Shown here piece after piece: positions 1-12,000 of a stretch of DNA of 64,000 nucleotides. The notes under the pieces were generated by a model that was not told the DNA's origin, ran no database searches, and was given only the letters and a program-made list of their open reading frames with translations. This stretch comes from Aphrophora alni. Lineage: Eukaryota; Arthropoda; Insecta; Hemiptera; Aphrophoridae. Each line of letters starts with the position of its first letter. The first letter of the stretch is position 1. The stretch covers positions 98,069,291-98,133,290 of the forward strand of contig OY740773.1 in NCBI GenBank assembly GCA_963513935.1. Direction: 5' to 3'. A program made the position numbers and the translations under genes.

Positions 1-120
1 GATCTTTCCAGAGTATAAAAAGTTTTGATTATCTGTCAAAGTTAAATGTGTTGCTAGGAAATATAAAATCATACTGCTTTTAATAATCAAAATATTTTTA
101 GGCAACATCTCATCAAAGCT

Positions 121-495
121 AAACCTAAAAATGGTACATATGACAGTAAAAATTGTATTTACAGTATTAAATATAAATGTGATAGGGAATATATTGGCGA
201 GACACAAGATCTTTAAATGTAGGATTTAGTGAACATAAAAAGAACACATAATTAGGGCTAAATGATAAATCGGAAACAGCTGAACATTTGGTCTGAAAAT
301 CATAAATTTAATTGGGAAGAGCCAAAAATAATGTACATTGTGAAGAATTGATTTAGACAAAAACTAATGAAAACCTCATATATAAAGCTATTGGATGTCC
401 TAACAGCCAAACCAGAAATAAGGTCATTATGGCTTCCGTTAATAGAAACTGCGTAATTCTCAGATGAGAGACGTGACGCGATCAAGGACTAAACT
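121..495 (+). pseudogene. Penelope-like element, decayed GIY-YIG endonuclease domain
   Basis: Translation from about 140 gives a run containing CIYSI then REYIGET, which is the GIY-YIG nuclease signature found at the C-terminus of Penelope-like retroelement polyproteins. Later pieces in the same sense (SEHKKNT, SETAEHL, NHKFNWEE) fit the rest of that domain but are interrupted by in-frame stops, so it is a dead remnant. It is followed at about 590-830 by sequence shared with other Penelope-type terminal repeats in this window, consistent with a 3' end of one element. The reverse transcriptase part is absent, either 5'-truncated or outside the window. Confidence 0.7.
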
Positions 496-589
496 CTTGA
501 AAGGAAGGACAAAACTTGATAAAAAAGTTGCAACAGCTTTTCTTGACTCCACCCCTTTATCAATCAGCTGCTTTCCATCATGTAAAGTA

Positions 590-830
590 AGCTGTGTGTG
601 GTTTTATCTGATCATGTTAGCTTAGTTTTAATTTTGACTGCTTAGGTTTACTTTTCAACATGACCCTAAGCTACTAGGCTATGTTGGTGTTTTTCTCTTT
701 TAGCTCTAGGTTTTTCACTTGATAATGAGAGTTGATTTATACTCTCTAAGCGTCGTGTTTAAGTTTTTATAGGCTATACACAATTGATGGAAAATGTCCG
801 ATTAAACCATAGGGGCTATTAATAATATGA
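590..830 (+). repeat. Penelope-type terminal repeat (pLTR) with hammerhead-like hairpin
   Basis: This segment matches, with divergence, an inverted copy at about 2915-3220 and shares its end (CACAA.TGATGG.AAATGTCCGA) with a + strand copy near 21940. At 717-757 it carries the string ACTTGATAAT followed by GAGAG, a loop, CTCTC and TAAGCGTC, the layout of a hammerhead-type core (box, stem II, GAAAC-like box). It lies directly downstream of the GIY-YIG remnant, as expected for the 3' pLTR of a Penelope-like element. Boundaries are approximate. Confidence 0.55.
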
Positions 831-2914
831 ATAATCCAACATTATCAAATAATGGTAATTGTTAAGAACAGCTTGACCAATGTTTTTACCTCATTAGAAC
901 TATTATTACTTTTAAAATCAATGTTTTGTATGATAGTATATATCCTACTTATTGAGGGAAACATGTTGTACTTAATCTATTGTACATTATCATTTGATTT
1001 TATTATTAAAAATTATGAAATTGTTAATTATTTACCTTGTATTCAAACAATCAGTTCATATTTTTTGTCAGAAGACACTTTTCAAGTCACAAAATAGATT
1101 ACTTTAGTAGAAAATAAGAAATATAAAAGTACGAAATCAGCTTTATCAACATTAATATTAATAACTACGACTATGTTCGTCAAGTCAGTCAATGTGTGAT
1201 TGCTTGTTGATTCTCATATCGCTTGTTGAGACCTAGTAAAGGAACTACAGGTCTGGGAAGTAACTTTTTACAGAAAAAAAAACATAATTTCAACTCTTCT
1301 AGGGTAAGGTCCATTACGTGAATTACGTGTTAAAATGGTAATTATGTATTGTATCTTCCCCTTCAATTTCGGGGCTAAAAATCATGCAAACTTAGATTAT
1401 TTACCTTGTTTGTCATTAATCAGATATTTTTTTACAACACTACACAATTTTCAAGTCTCAAAATTCATTATTAATATTTAAGAAACTGACACTTTTAGAC
1501 ACAAGGAACCAAGGCTTATTTGGGTTATTATAAAGGTGTACATTCTTCCGTAAGACTACGTTAGTCGGGTTAGAAAAGGTTTCAGTGCTCATGTAATGAC
1601 TACGTAAATCAAGTTAGTGATTGCATTATCAGTCTGCGTTTCTTACAATATCACAACATATATTTATTTAATAGGTCTGGGAAGTTTTATATATATTTAT
1701 CTTCCCTGACCTTTGTCCTTCATTAGATCTGGCTAGGTAACTATATATATTAATAGAAACTCATAAGATCTTCAATGGGGATGCGTCATACACGTATAAG
1801 AATCTTGATTTTAGAAGTTGTCTTTAGGCATTTTTTCTATGGATGTTGTTTACTTCCATAGATGTTTACTTCAATGTGTAAATTGCAGTCAAAGTCTCTT
1901 TGATTGACATCTTCTGTAATTTCATGTTTGAATTTAAAAGTAACCATTTTAGAAGTGAAGTTGAAACTTCTGAATTCTTATTGCAGTAAGCTTACCTTAC
2001 GTAACCTATAAATTTGGTACTTTTTATTTAGATTTTTTATAGTGAAATAGTATATATAATTTTTCGTTTTAAAAGTAAGGTTCACATTAAATCATTAAAT
2101 AAATTTGCCAAACTTTTTTATTTAATCTCATGATTGATAGGGAAACTATTGGTCATTGTATCGATGTTTCCAATAGTCAAGTAAATTAAGACTCATGTGA
2201 ATATTGTGAATGCACACTAAATTAATATCATTGTTTAATTTTTATTTATACATGGCTATTTAAATACAATAGTTGCAATATGTTAATTCTTGTAAATAAT
2301 ATATAAATAAAACCGAACTAACATAACCTTTTATAGGTATAAAATATTTATTCTTTATGTAATTATTTATTCAAGTAAAATAAAATTTTTGTATATAACA
2401 CAAAGTAAAATCATAGTATCCATACACATTAAGTTTAGCTGTAGTCTTGTCATATTTTATATGATTTTCATTAAAATGGTATTTTTTTTACGATCTATTA
2501 ATTTTATGGGATTTACAATCTAGGGAACTTAACCTGACTTTTTTTCCTTCAAATTTCACAGACAAAATGAGTTTCTGTGAAAAATGTTTCCAAACAAATT
2601 TTAGTTGATTGTCTGTTAGATCTATATGTTGTCTTGCCAATTACTTTGTCATATGCATATCCTCATTTCCTGTGTTTACGTTTTCAATTTTAATAGTAAA
2701 AATTGACTCCTTTTTTTATATATAATAAGCCTAAAAGTGTTTCCCCCACTCTCACTGAGTGAAACAAGATCTAGATTAGTTTTGTGTTGCAGCAGCATAG
2801 ATAAGATAGTGAGACCTAACAAACAATGTTATGGAATTTCGTTGATTTGGAACTAAAATGTTTCCAAAAAATTGGGTAAACTAAAAATTTAACAAAAATT
2901 AATTAAAATTGACC
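831..2914. other. AT-rich non-coding stretch with a diverged tandem duplication
   Basis: No exon is recognised. About 1025-1260 and 1395-1690 are diverged direct copies: TTATTTACCTTGT occurs at 1028 and 1398, CTTTTCAAGTCACAAAAT at 1078 against ATTTTCAAGTCTCAAAAT at 1450, and AGGTCTGGGAAGT at 1249 and 1674. Spacing changes from ~370 to ~425, so an indel of ~55 bp separates the copies. The rest is simple AT-rich sequence, presumably intronic to PIP4P if its first exon lies upstream. Confidence 0.5.
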
Positions 2915-3220
2915 ATTTTTTATTAATATGGTTTTTTCGGTCATTTGCAATCATTTGTGTGATTCAAATAAACTATTACACGACATTTTGTGAGTATAAA
3001 TCAACTCTCGTTACCAAGTGTTAAAATGAGAACATAAAAGAGAAAAAGACCAACATAGCCTACTATTCTAGTGTCAAGTTAAAAACTAAATCTATAACCT
3101 ATGAAAATAAATCAAGCCTACAACTAGGCCTGAATAGTCAAAGTTAAGACTAAATATAAATACGATCAGTGTAAACAACCTTTTGTTTTCTCTTTCAAGA
3201 GTTTAATCCACAACCGCATC
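2915..3220 (-). repeat. Inverted copy of the Penelope-type pLTR
   Basis: The reverse complement aligns with 590-830: shared pieces include AGGCTATGTTGGT, TTTTTCTCTTTT, and GAGAGTTGATTTATACTC (minus strand of 2990-3012). It also carries the CACAAATGATTGCAAATG tail seen near 21940. With 590-830 it makes a widely spaced inverted pair, about 2.1 kb apart. It may be the second pLTR of one element or an independent insertion. Confidence 0.5.
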
Positions 3221-3734
3221 ATTATTCCCATCTGGATTTTAGTGGCAACATTTCAGCCTTGTTTATAAAGTAGAAGATTTTTACCTCCAATTTTTTATTC
3301 AGATTTTATTAATGGAAGCAGCTTTAGACGAAAATCAGTTGTCAATGTTTCTTTTTACGTATCAAATTTCAATACTTAATATTAAGGAAATTCAGGACCT
3401 ATTGTTTTATGTACAATTCCAACTCTAATCATTATTATGTATTTACATAAAATATTCCTGCGACTATTTTTTTTTGTATTTAATATAATGTTATTTCACT
3501 TTATAATAAGTCAAGTTCATTTTACCAGCTGCTACCTTTATTATGAGGGTCTCAATTTTCAGTGAAACCTTAATAGATTATCCACAATCGTGATCACAGT
3601 GTGCTTGTGCATAATATGATGTCGCCCTTTTCTTTAATAATAGTTTAAAACTATTTTACTTGATCATTATAATTTTCAATAACACGCTACTCATATTTTT
3701 TTATTGAGTAAAAAAAGGAAAGGAAGAACATAAC

Positions 3735-3900
3735 ATAACCCCTAGGTCTTAAATATACTCTAATAGCATCAGGGTCGGAAGAGATCAAGAGTTTGTCATG
3801 ATAGGCAAGATCAATGAAAGTAATCTAACGCAAGACTGCATGAAAAAATGTATAGATCCAGGTACCTACTTGGGCATCCTTGGGATTGCCAGGCCGGTGT
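3735..3900 (-). repeat. Dispersed repeat S1, minus copy
   Basis: The reverse complement contains the S1 landmarks: CCTGGATCTATAC, AGTCTTGCGTTAGATTA, CTTGATCTCTTCCGACCCTGATGCTATTAGAGTAT. S1 is a ~200-250 bp repeat with at least 13 copies in the window. Its landmarks, 5' to 3', are GTAGTCTTGGGTTAGATCC (weakly resembling a Pol III B box), TCTTGACCAACTCTTG, GCTATTAGAGTATT, a T-rich run and a TTTTGCCTTTAAACAACAA-like end. It lies head to head with the next copy. Confidence 0.6.
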
Positions 3901-4025
3901 GTTGGAACTACACTTGTCTTGTGATAGATCCTTCTCTGTTATCTTATAATATCTCTCTTTCCAAATCTTGTTCTCTTCTGATTTTCTCGCTGTTAGAGTA
4001 TTCGAGGGCAAGGGATATTTAAATT
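3900..4025 (+). repeat. Dispersed repeat S1, plus copy
   Basis: Contains TTGGAACTACACTTGTCTTGTG, TCTTGTTCTCTTCTGA and GCTGTTAGAGTATTCGAGGGCA, matching S1 in the + sense. It is truncated at its 3' end, lacking the T-rich run and GCCTTTAAACAAC tail. Together with the preceding minus copy it forms an imperfect palindrome centred near 3900. Confidence 0.55.
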
Positions 4026-5761
4026 TATTACACAATTTTTGCCTCGGAACTCCCTCAAGGATATACCTCTATTTCTTTGAACATAAAAGTCCGATAAGAG
4101 GTTCCTAACTCTAACCTAACTTTACAATAAGGAATTAGTCTAGAAACCTTGTGTTCCTAGATCGAGGGCTCCAACCTTATTTTCCTTTTGTAGGTGGTTT
4201 CTTATATCGATCGATCCAATTTCAACCTCTTCTCTCTTATTTTTATGTGGTTAGTGGCCAATATATTAGCGTCTTCAGCCATATAACAACACCCTCAAAA
4301 CCTTGTTTCTGGAACACCATTGGATTCTCAAGATCTACATAAGGAATTTTTATTCTACTAATGTTTTAATTCAACTGTCCTCTTCGAGTGATTGAAAACA
4401 AAGATGTTTGGCCCTGACCAGACAGCCCCCAGTGTATGTCAAGTGGTTTTGTGCAGAGTGGGAAAATGTGTTAGGTCTGGTTCTTCAATGACTGCACCCT
4501 ACAGTCAATTTTGGTTGAATTTACCTAATAGGATAAGGAAAATATAAGAACCCATAGTGGAAAATAATGATCTATACCCATAATTGAAACGGAGGACTGG
4601 ATAGGTTGAAGAGTAAACTACCTCAGGACTAAAACTGGACTGAAGGAAGTATGTGGAGTCGTCATGGTGGAACCAACAGCCAGATTGATGTCCATAGTAG
4701 GATTTATAAATAAATTTGAGCTTTCAATTGATCAACGATTATCTTGCCTAAATGACAATAGCAAAAGAATGTTAACATGATGGTATTCTAGATGTCGTAT
4801 TAGTGCATTATTATTTCTATTTTTAATGTAAATTATCATGATTATGATTTGATTTTATTATAGTCTTCAATAAATTATATAACAAGTATTTGCCATCTAA
4901 GACAGGTTAGATTAGCTTGGTTTTATTTACATATCAACTATTAATCGGAATGTAACATCGTTCAGTTGGTAGAAACATTGCACCTGGTAGGTTACCGTTT
5001 ATATACCGTCTAAACCACTAAAACGATATCTTGTCTCTCAAGAATGAACTTTTGTCAATCTTGTAATAATCTGATATTCATAAAAAGTCTTAAAATCATT
5101 GCCAACTTAGTCAATTTTGTGTGTAAAACTGCATTTTTAAAAAAAAATTCTTTTTCTTTTTTTCTTCAATCGATAAAATGTCTTTACATCTTGATCACAT
5201 TTCTCCACATGCCTAATGATAACATCATTTATTTTCAAACTCATCATTTCCTTTTATTAAATCTATGGTTTACAAAAAAATCAACTTTATTAAATAAAAT
5301 TTAACCTGTTTTGGATTGGCTAACAAGATTTTTTGTGTGCAATTTTTCAACATAACTTTTGGAATGTGTTCAACCTATGTCAACTTGGATGAAATTCCAC
5401 ACTGCTTTTTTTTTCCAGTGCTATGTGTAAACTAGGCAACACTGTAGGCTGGAGTTGTTAAATGGTACTTGAGTTCAAATAATGTTTAACCATCCTTCAC
5501 GAAGGCGGTTCCATATGTGGGAACAACGTAAACAGGAACTTGCTTTCTAGAATTTCATTTTAATTATTATATCTCTTCCTCCAGATACCTTCATATATTT
5601 TTAATATTGGTTCCGATAAAAGTCTAGAGTTTAAACAAATCTGTTTTCCAACCTTAGTTCTTGCTAATGTCCTCTTCTATGTTCTAGTTTCTTACCAAGA
5701 AATCTAAATAAACAATTTCTATCAATATTTTTTTTATTATTTGAATTTTGTTTTATTGTAG
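4026..5761. other. Intronic or upstream stretch, one tRNA-like SINE trace
   Basis: No coding exon is recognised. Around 4950-5030 the string CGTTCAGTTGGTAGAAACATT followed by GGTAGGTTACCGTTTATATACC resembles the A-box and B-box halves of a tRNA-derived SINE head. The rest is AT-rich and unremarkable up to the pyrimidine-rich acceptor of the first PIP4P exon. Confidence 0.35.
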
Positions 5762-5937
5762 GACCACAACCTGCTACAGTTTCTCCAATTGGGCCAGATG
5801 AATTGCCTCCGCCATATCAAGCTGCGACACAAGGTGGAGGACCTATGGTCACTTGTCGAGTGTGTCAAGCTATGATTGATGTTTCTGGAAAGAAGGACCA
5901 GCATGTAGTGAAATGTAACACTTGTAGTGAAGCCACG
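5762..5937 (+). CDS. PIP4P: PIP4P exon (proline-rich region and first Cys pairs)
   Basis: Acceptor TTTTATTGTAG ends at 5761 and donor GTATGT starts at 5938. The 176 nt carry two bases of a split codon plus 58 codons. The peptide includes [13 protein letters not shown] and HVVKCNTC, a zinc-ribbon-like CX2C..CX2C arrangement conserved in TMEM55 proteins. The exon ends on a codon boundary. Confidence 0.92.
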
Positions 5938-6696
5938 GTATGTCATTTAAAGTTCTATATTTTCTTATTAGTAAATTCCTAAGAAATTCTAGTTAAAATT
6001 ATTATAATATCTATATTTCTGCTAATACTTAAATTATGTTGAGTACAATTAATTTTCTTCAGCCACTCCTAACCTTGTCACATTCCTTGTTGACGCTTTC
6101 AGGACTATCACCATTTTAAAAACTTCATACGTATGATTAATCTGCTTGGGTCTTATTTAGCCCCATCTGCCCCACTATACTATAAGCTCCAGCCCTTCTG
6201 TCACCTCCCATTGTCTGAAAGAAAGTTAATTTTTAGGAGGTAAATGGTTAAACAAATATTAACATAGTGGCAATATAAGAGGGGAGAAGCTTATGATGTA
6301 GTGAAGAGGACCAGGTGAGTAGGTTATATGAGATATACTTGTATTCAAAACCAGATGAAACATTAGTAAGATAGAGGTACTATGAAATGAGTCAATTAGG
6401 AATAATAAAATGATAAGGCTAGGGATGGCTGAAAATTGTATTCAAGATAAATAAAGTTGTAGCTAGTATCATATCACTTGTAGAAATGGTGATACCTGAG
6501 ATAATGCAATTTTCATCATTTCTGTCTATAAAGGTAATTTGGCATGATTTGTATAATTGTGAATATATGAAACTAATCAATAGTGGTACATATAATGGAC
6601 GTCTTGCGAAGAGGTTGCTATTTTTTAATTGATGTGTCGAACATTGATGTAACTCAAACATTTGGAAACTTAAGAGTTATGTTCCACAAGTAAGAC

Positions 6697-6750
<54 letters not shown>

Positions 6751-9005
6751 TTATTATTATATTCATTCCAAATTGTATCCAATAATTTCTCCATCATCCA
6801 CACAAATATTCATTAATTTCTATTAACTTTAATTAGAGCTTGGGACTCATTAATCAATACTAATAATTGTGTTAAATACTGACCACACTAGAGAGTTGTT
6901 TTAGGATGTTATATGATCAAGCACATTTTCTTGAAACATAATTTATAAGAAAATGTTTATTATATACTTAAGTTTACACACATAATTATTATATTTAAAA
7001 ATCATGTTGGAAAGTCGTGAAGTAATGAGTTTATTGTATTTATGTTTTAAAAAAATGATTTTCAATCTTCAAATTTCTAATTTGCTCAAAATTTAACTTT
7101 GATTACAAGTATCTTGAAAAACTTAATTTTCATCTAATTACCATTCTTGTTATAACACACTATTTATCGTTTAAAAAGCATATTTTACATCATCTTTTTT
7201 TCTTTTTTTTTACTCTACTTTCTCTCAACAATTACATTTTACTTCCCATTATCTGCCTATTAAAGAAGAAGTATCTAGTAGTACGAACTTGAAAAAAGAA
7301 AGTAAAGCTGGATTCCAACTCCCTCTGCCTTTTGTATATTATTGCTATTAATCTGTAAAAGTTTCGTAGACTAGATTTTAGCTGATCATAGAATCCATTT
7401 CACTCTGCTAACTCACAGATGATACACTCAAAGTTCAGATCTATCTAACATAACTACTTATGTTCATAGTTATTCATACACCACTTCTATTTTACAACAT
7501 CTGTCATAATCTGTTAATATTTCTTTCATATTTTAAACATTTTCAATGACATAACATAGACATGACCTCAATGGTTTTTTTCGCCTTAAAACCACGAAAA
7601 AAACTGAACTATTAAAAAAAAATATTTTTCTACTATTTATTTAGTCACAATAATAATGAATTAAAAAAATATATATATGTACAATTTTATTATTTATGAT
7701 AAAATAATAAATTTTTTCTATTATTAACCTAACCTCTAGTGATTCTATTCTTAATTTCAATAAAACACCATAGCCCTCTTGCTTGCAAGAGTCTGACAAT
7801 CCATGATTATGTGGTCTGCGGTTTCCTCATATAACCTGCATAATCTACACACTGTTTCTCTGTGTTATATTCTTATCCTATACAAGTGAACCCACAGACC
7901 ACATTGTCCCATAAGTCCTGCGATTTGCCTGAGTTACCCAACAATACTGTCCCTCCAAGTCCATCTAAAAGAACCTCTCAATAAATAAAAACACAATACT
8001 GTATTTAGTAAAACCACTATTTTATTAAAACTTGCCGACCATGGTTTCGCTAGTTACAGCATTAAGTTAAATCGTAAAGTTGCCTTTGTGCCACGTCGTT
8101 TGCGACGAGGATATGGACGTGTGGGTGGACCGTTTTTCTTGGTGGCACGTGTCAGCCAATATATCTAAAGTTTAAAAAAAAGGACAAAAATCTGAGCGGA
8201 CCATTTACAATTAAACAAAAGACAAATATCCAATTTAACAAGTCAATATATTATTTAGAGAAAAGTATTGAACGTGTTACATTTCTTTTTTATATGCCCC
8301 CAAATATATATATATATATATATATATATAACTTAAATTACTAAAGAAATCCCTCCCCTAAGGAAAAATATAGACTGACCCTCCCCGTTATACAAAATTA
8401 CAATAATTATTTTTGTTAAATTTACCCCTGAGAAAAATATCACATAATTTTATAAACTAAAATTAACAAAATTTAGCAGAAACATCTTTAGAATATATTT
8501 AAAAAAGTAAATATAATTACACAGAAAATTAAATTAAAAAAAAAAAGATTTATTGTTTGAGACGCCTCTCAAACAATGATTCAATTTTGAAGACCCCTTT
8601 GGGGTCGTAGGGTCAAAAATTTGCATGCTGTCCCATCCAAAAGAAATAAAAAATATAACATTGAGTATGATTTGCCTTATTCTATTTTTACATTTCATAT
8701 AAAAGACAATTAAATTTTTGCCTTTACGGTCAGCCATGTATTGGAAAAGTTCATAAGTCCTGATGACTGGCAAATAAAAAACATATAAACGCTTTTGTTC
8801 TTCAACACAGTAGGCTCATTATTTCTATATTGCCTTCCGAAATACTGATATAATTAATTAGTTAACATACCTTAAGTCAAAAGTAGTTCATATTTCCTAT
8901 TAGTAGCTACAGCTGTTTTGCCTCAACATAAGGCATCCTCAGGCTTAGCACACACGTAAACAAACTGAAAACACGTTTACAACACAAAACTTGTGTTTGT
9001 ATATA

Positions 9006-9041
<36 letters not shown>

Positions 9042-12000
9042 AAATAGTAAACCGGGTTGGTTCTTGTTCTATTGTAAAAATTAAAAAGTTATTTTTCCTT
9101 GATGTGGCCACATCCTTCAACTTCTAATGCTCCTGAATGACTGATTAGGAGTTCTTCTGATGTTATCTCCTATAACCTTGGTCTTGTGTGTTTACCTTTG
9201 ATTATCTATTGTGTATATAGTATCATAGATACAGTTGGAAGCGAAATGTTGTTTGTCATTCAGAAGGGAGTCCGAGTCTTTCTTCCATTGTTTATAAATA
9301 GCATACTCCTCCAGGATGTTCATTGTTCTTCCCTTCTTTACTACGTGTAATATTTGTAGATTGTTTTCGATATTGCTGTAAGTGTGGTTGCTGTTCATCA
9401 TGTGTTCAGCATATGTTGAGGTAATATTAAGGTTGTTATTGTGATGTAAGTGTTCCTTGTACCGTGTTTTGAATGTTCTTCCTGTCTGTCCTATGTATAT
9501 CTTATCGCAGTCATTACAAGTCATTCGGTATATGCCGCTGTGTGTGTAAGGGTCTTGGGTCTGTGTACTCCTGTTTAGAGTTTGGTTAAGGTTATTGGAT
9601 GTGCGATGAGCTATTCTGTATCCTTTTTTTAAAAATATTTTTTATTTGGTGCTCTAAGTGGTGGTTATACTGTATTGTTATAAATTTGTCTTTCTGTTCA
9701 GTTTGTTTGTTTGCTTTAGTTCTAATATTCCGTCTCTGTTTGTGGATACATTTATCAATCATGGAGGTATTGTATCCGTTGGCTTTGATTATTTGTTTTA
9801 TAATATTTATTTCTTTTTGAAATCCGCAGGTTCCATAGGTACTGTTAGTGCTCTGTATATGAAACTATTATAAGCTGCGAGTTTGTGGGCTTTTGGGTGG
9901 TTTGAGGTTGCATGTATGGTGTGATCGGTCTGGGTTGGTTTTCTATATATTTTGAAATTATGCTTACCATCTGTTTTGGTTATGGTGAGGTCAAGATAAT
10001 TTAAGCTATTGTTTTGTTCTATTTCTGAGGTGAATTTGAGTGATGGGTGGATGTTATTTAAGTATGAATTGAACCTGCTGATCTGTCTTCTGGTGCCGTT
10101 GAACATAAAGATAATATCATCTACATATCTATGGTAGTAAGACTACACATCTGCATCATCATCTCCATCAACGGACTTTGCTGTTCCTTGCACCATGTCG
10201 ACGATGTCTTAATCGGAAAGCTCAAGTTCGGATTCGTCTCCTTGGACCCACTCTGTGACGTCATTTTCTTCCATGTTTTTGCATCCTGGTACTTTTGTCA
10301 GCAATTCTGACAAATTTTCAAAATATTCGTCCTCCCAACCATCAGTTGATGTCACCATCATACAGTTTGTTCCATGCTTTCTGCAAAGTGGTCGATTTTA
10401 CTTTTTCTCAGGATTAAGCACTCCAATACACCACTTCTTTCATTGTCACAGATTTTAGAGCCTCTGGCAAACTTTTTCGGCCACTGTCACTTTTCTGGAG
10501 AATGTGTCGCAACAGTAACCCTCTTTAATGCCGCTTCAGTGTCTCAATCACTCCCTGGTCCTTTGGTTGGATTAGACTAGTGACATTTGGTGGTAGGAAT
10601 TGAACAATAATGTCACCGTTCTTAAGAAGGCCCGGATGTGTTGAAGCATTGTCAATCAACAAGATTGCTTTTAAAGGCAGACCCCTTTTCTCTAAAAATC
10701 GCTTGACTTTTGGCACAAACTGTTTGTGAAACCATTCTCCAAAAAGATCAGATGACATACATGCATTTTTTTGGGCTCTGTAGTAAACTGGAAGGGTGTT
10801 GGAAGCAATATTTTTTAGTGCCCTAGGCTTGACTGACTACTATGCACATTAATGGAAGTCTGAGTGTACCTGATGTGTTTGCTACAGATAAAGGTGTGAT
10901 TCTTTCTTTTTGCATTTTATGACCAGGAGCAGAAGCCTCTTTTATACATTCCAAAGACTTTTTAGGTAACATCTTAAAATTCAACCCTGTTTCGTCAGCA
11001 TTAAAAATTTGGTCCTTTGTGTAGCCTTTGATCATGTCTTCAAATTCTGTTTTAAACACATCAACTGCATTTTCATTTGCTGACATTTTTTCCGCCACAC
11101 AAATTACAGCTAGTATTGATATTTATTTTACTCAAGACTACCAACTCATATAATGAAATAACAGTTTACATAAATTTACCCAACATGTGAAATAAATTAC
11201 AGCTTGATTCTGAAGATAAAAACTAAATTGATGACAGGACCCTTTCATCATTGTATGACAAATCCTTGAACACATCGGCGAAACACTTCCACCAAACTGG
11301 GTTAAAAAAATATTGTTAACGGGACTTATTAATTAATTTTTTTAATTATACTGTATTTTGTAGGTTTTCATTCTGTCAGATTTTAATAGCAGATGATAAA
11401 CTTTTCCAAAGTAAAATTATCCTATATAGCAATTTAAAAAATTACACATAAGTGAAATTATTGAAAATCTTTAAAATCTGGGTAAGAAATTAATTGTATC
11501 ATGAATATAAATCAAATTATTGCATTTAAATCTGTTTGGTTAACACAAATGGTTTGCTTTTAAAATATGGTGCATTTAATACAATTTATAATATTATATA
11601 ATATGCAAGATTAATTATAATTATAAATACTTTTATTTGTCAGTCTGCTTCATTGATGATAATATCATTTTTATAGGTTTTTTTCTTCTTTTCAAATGTT
11701 TATTATTTAAATTTGAGATATCTTCATAATTACTAAATTATCTATTTAACTTATTTGTATAATTTAAAATGATAAACTTTAAAAAAAACTTTGGTAAGTG
11801 TTTTAAAAATATAACCAAAAAAATAAATTATTTTCATGGTCTTGTTAATAAAAATCCACTTTAGAACATAATATGAATTATGGTATTTAATTTCTGTTTT
11901 ATACATTGACCAATTTATGTTTAGACAATTTTTGTGAAAGTAAATTGTAAGACCAATGATAAGATTACAATTGTACAATGAATAACTTAAGCAGTGCAAC

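Noticed and set aside
9009..9039. AC run considered as a regulatory or Z-DNA element
   Set aside because: It is an ordinary microsatellite in the 3' part of a dead Penelope element, with no further evidence.
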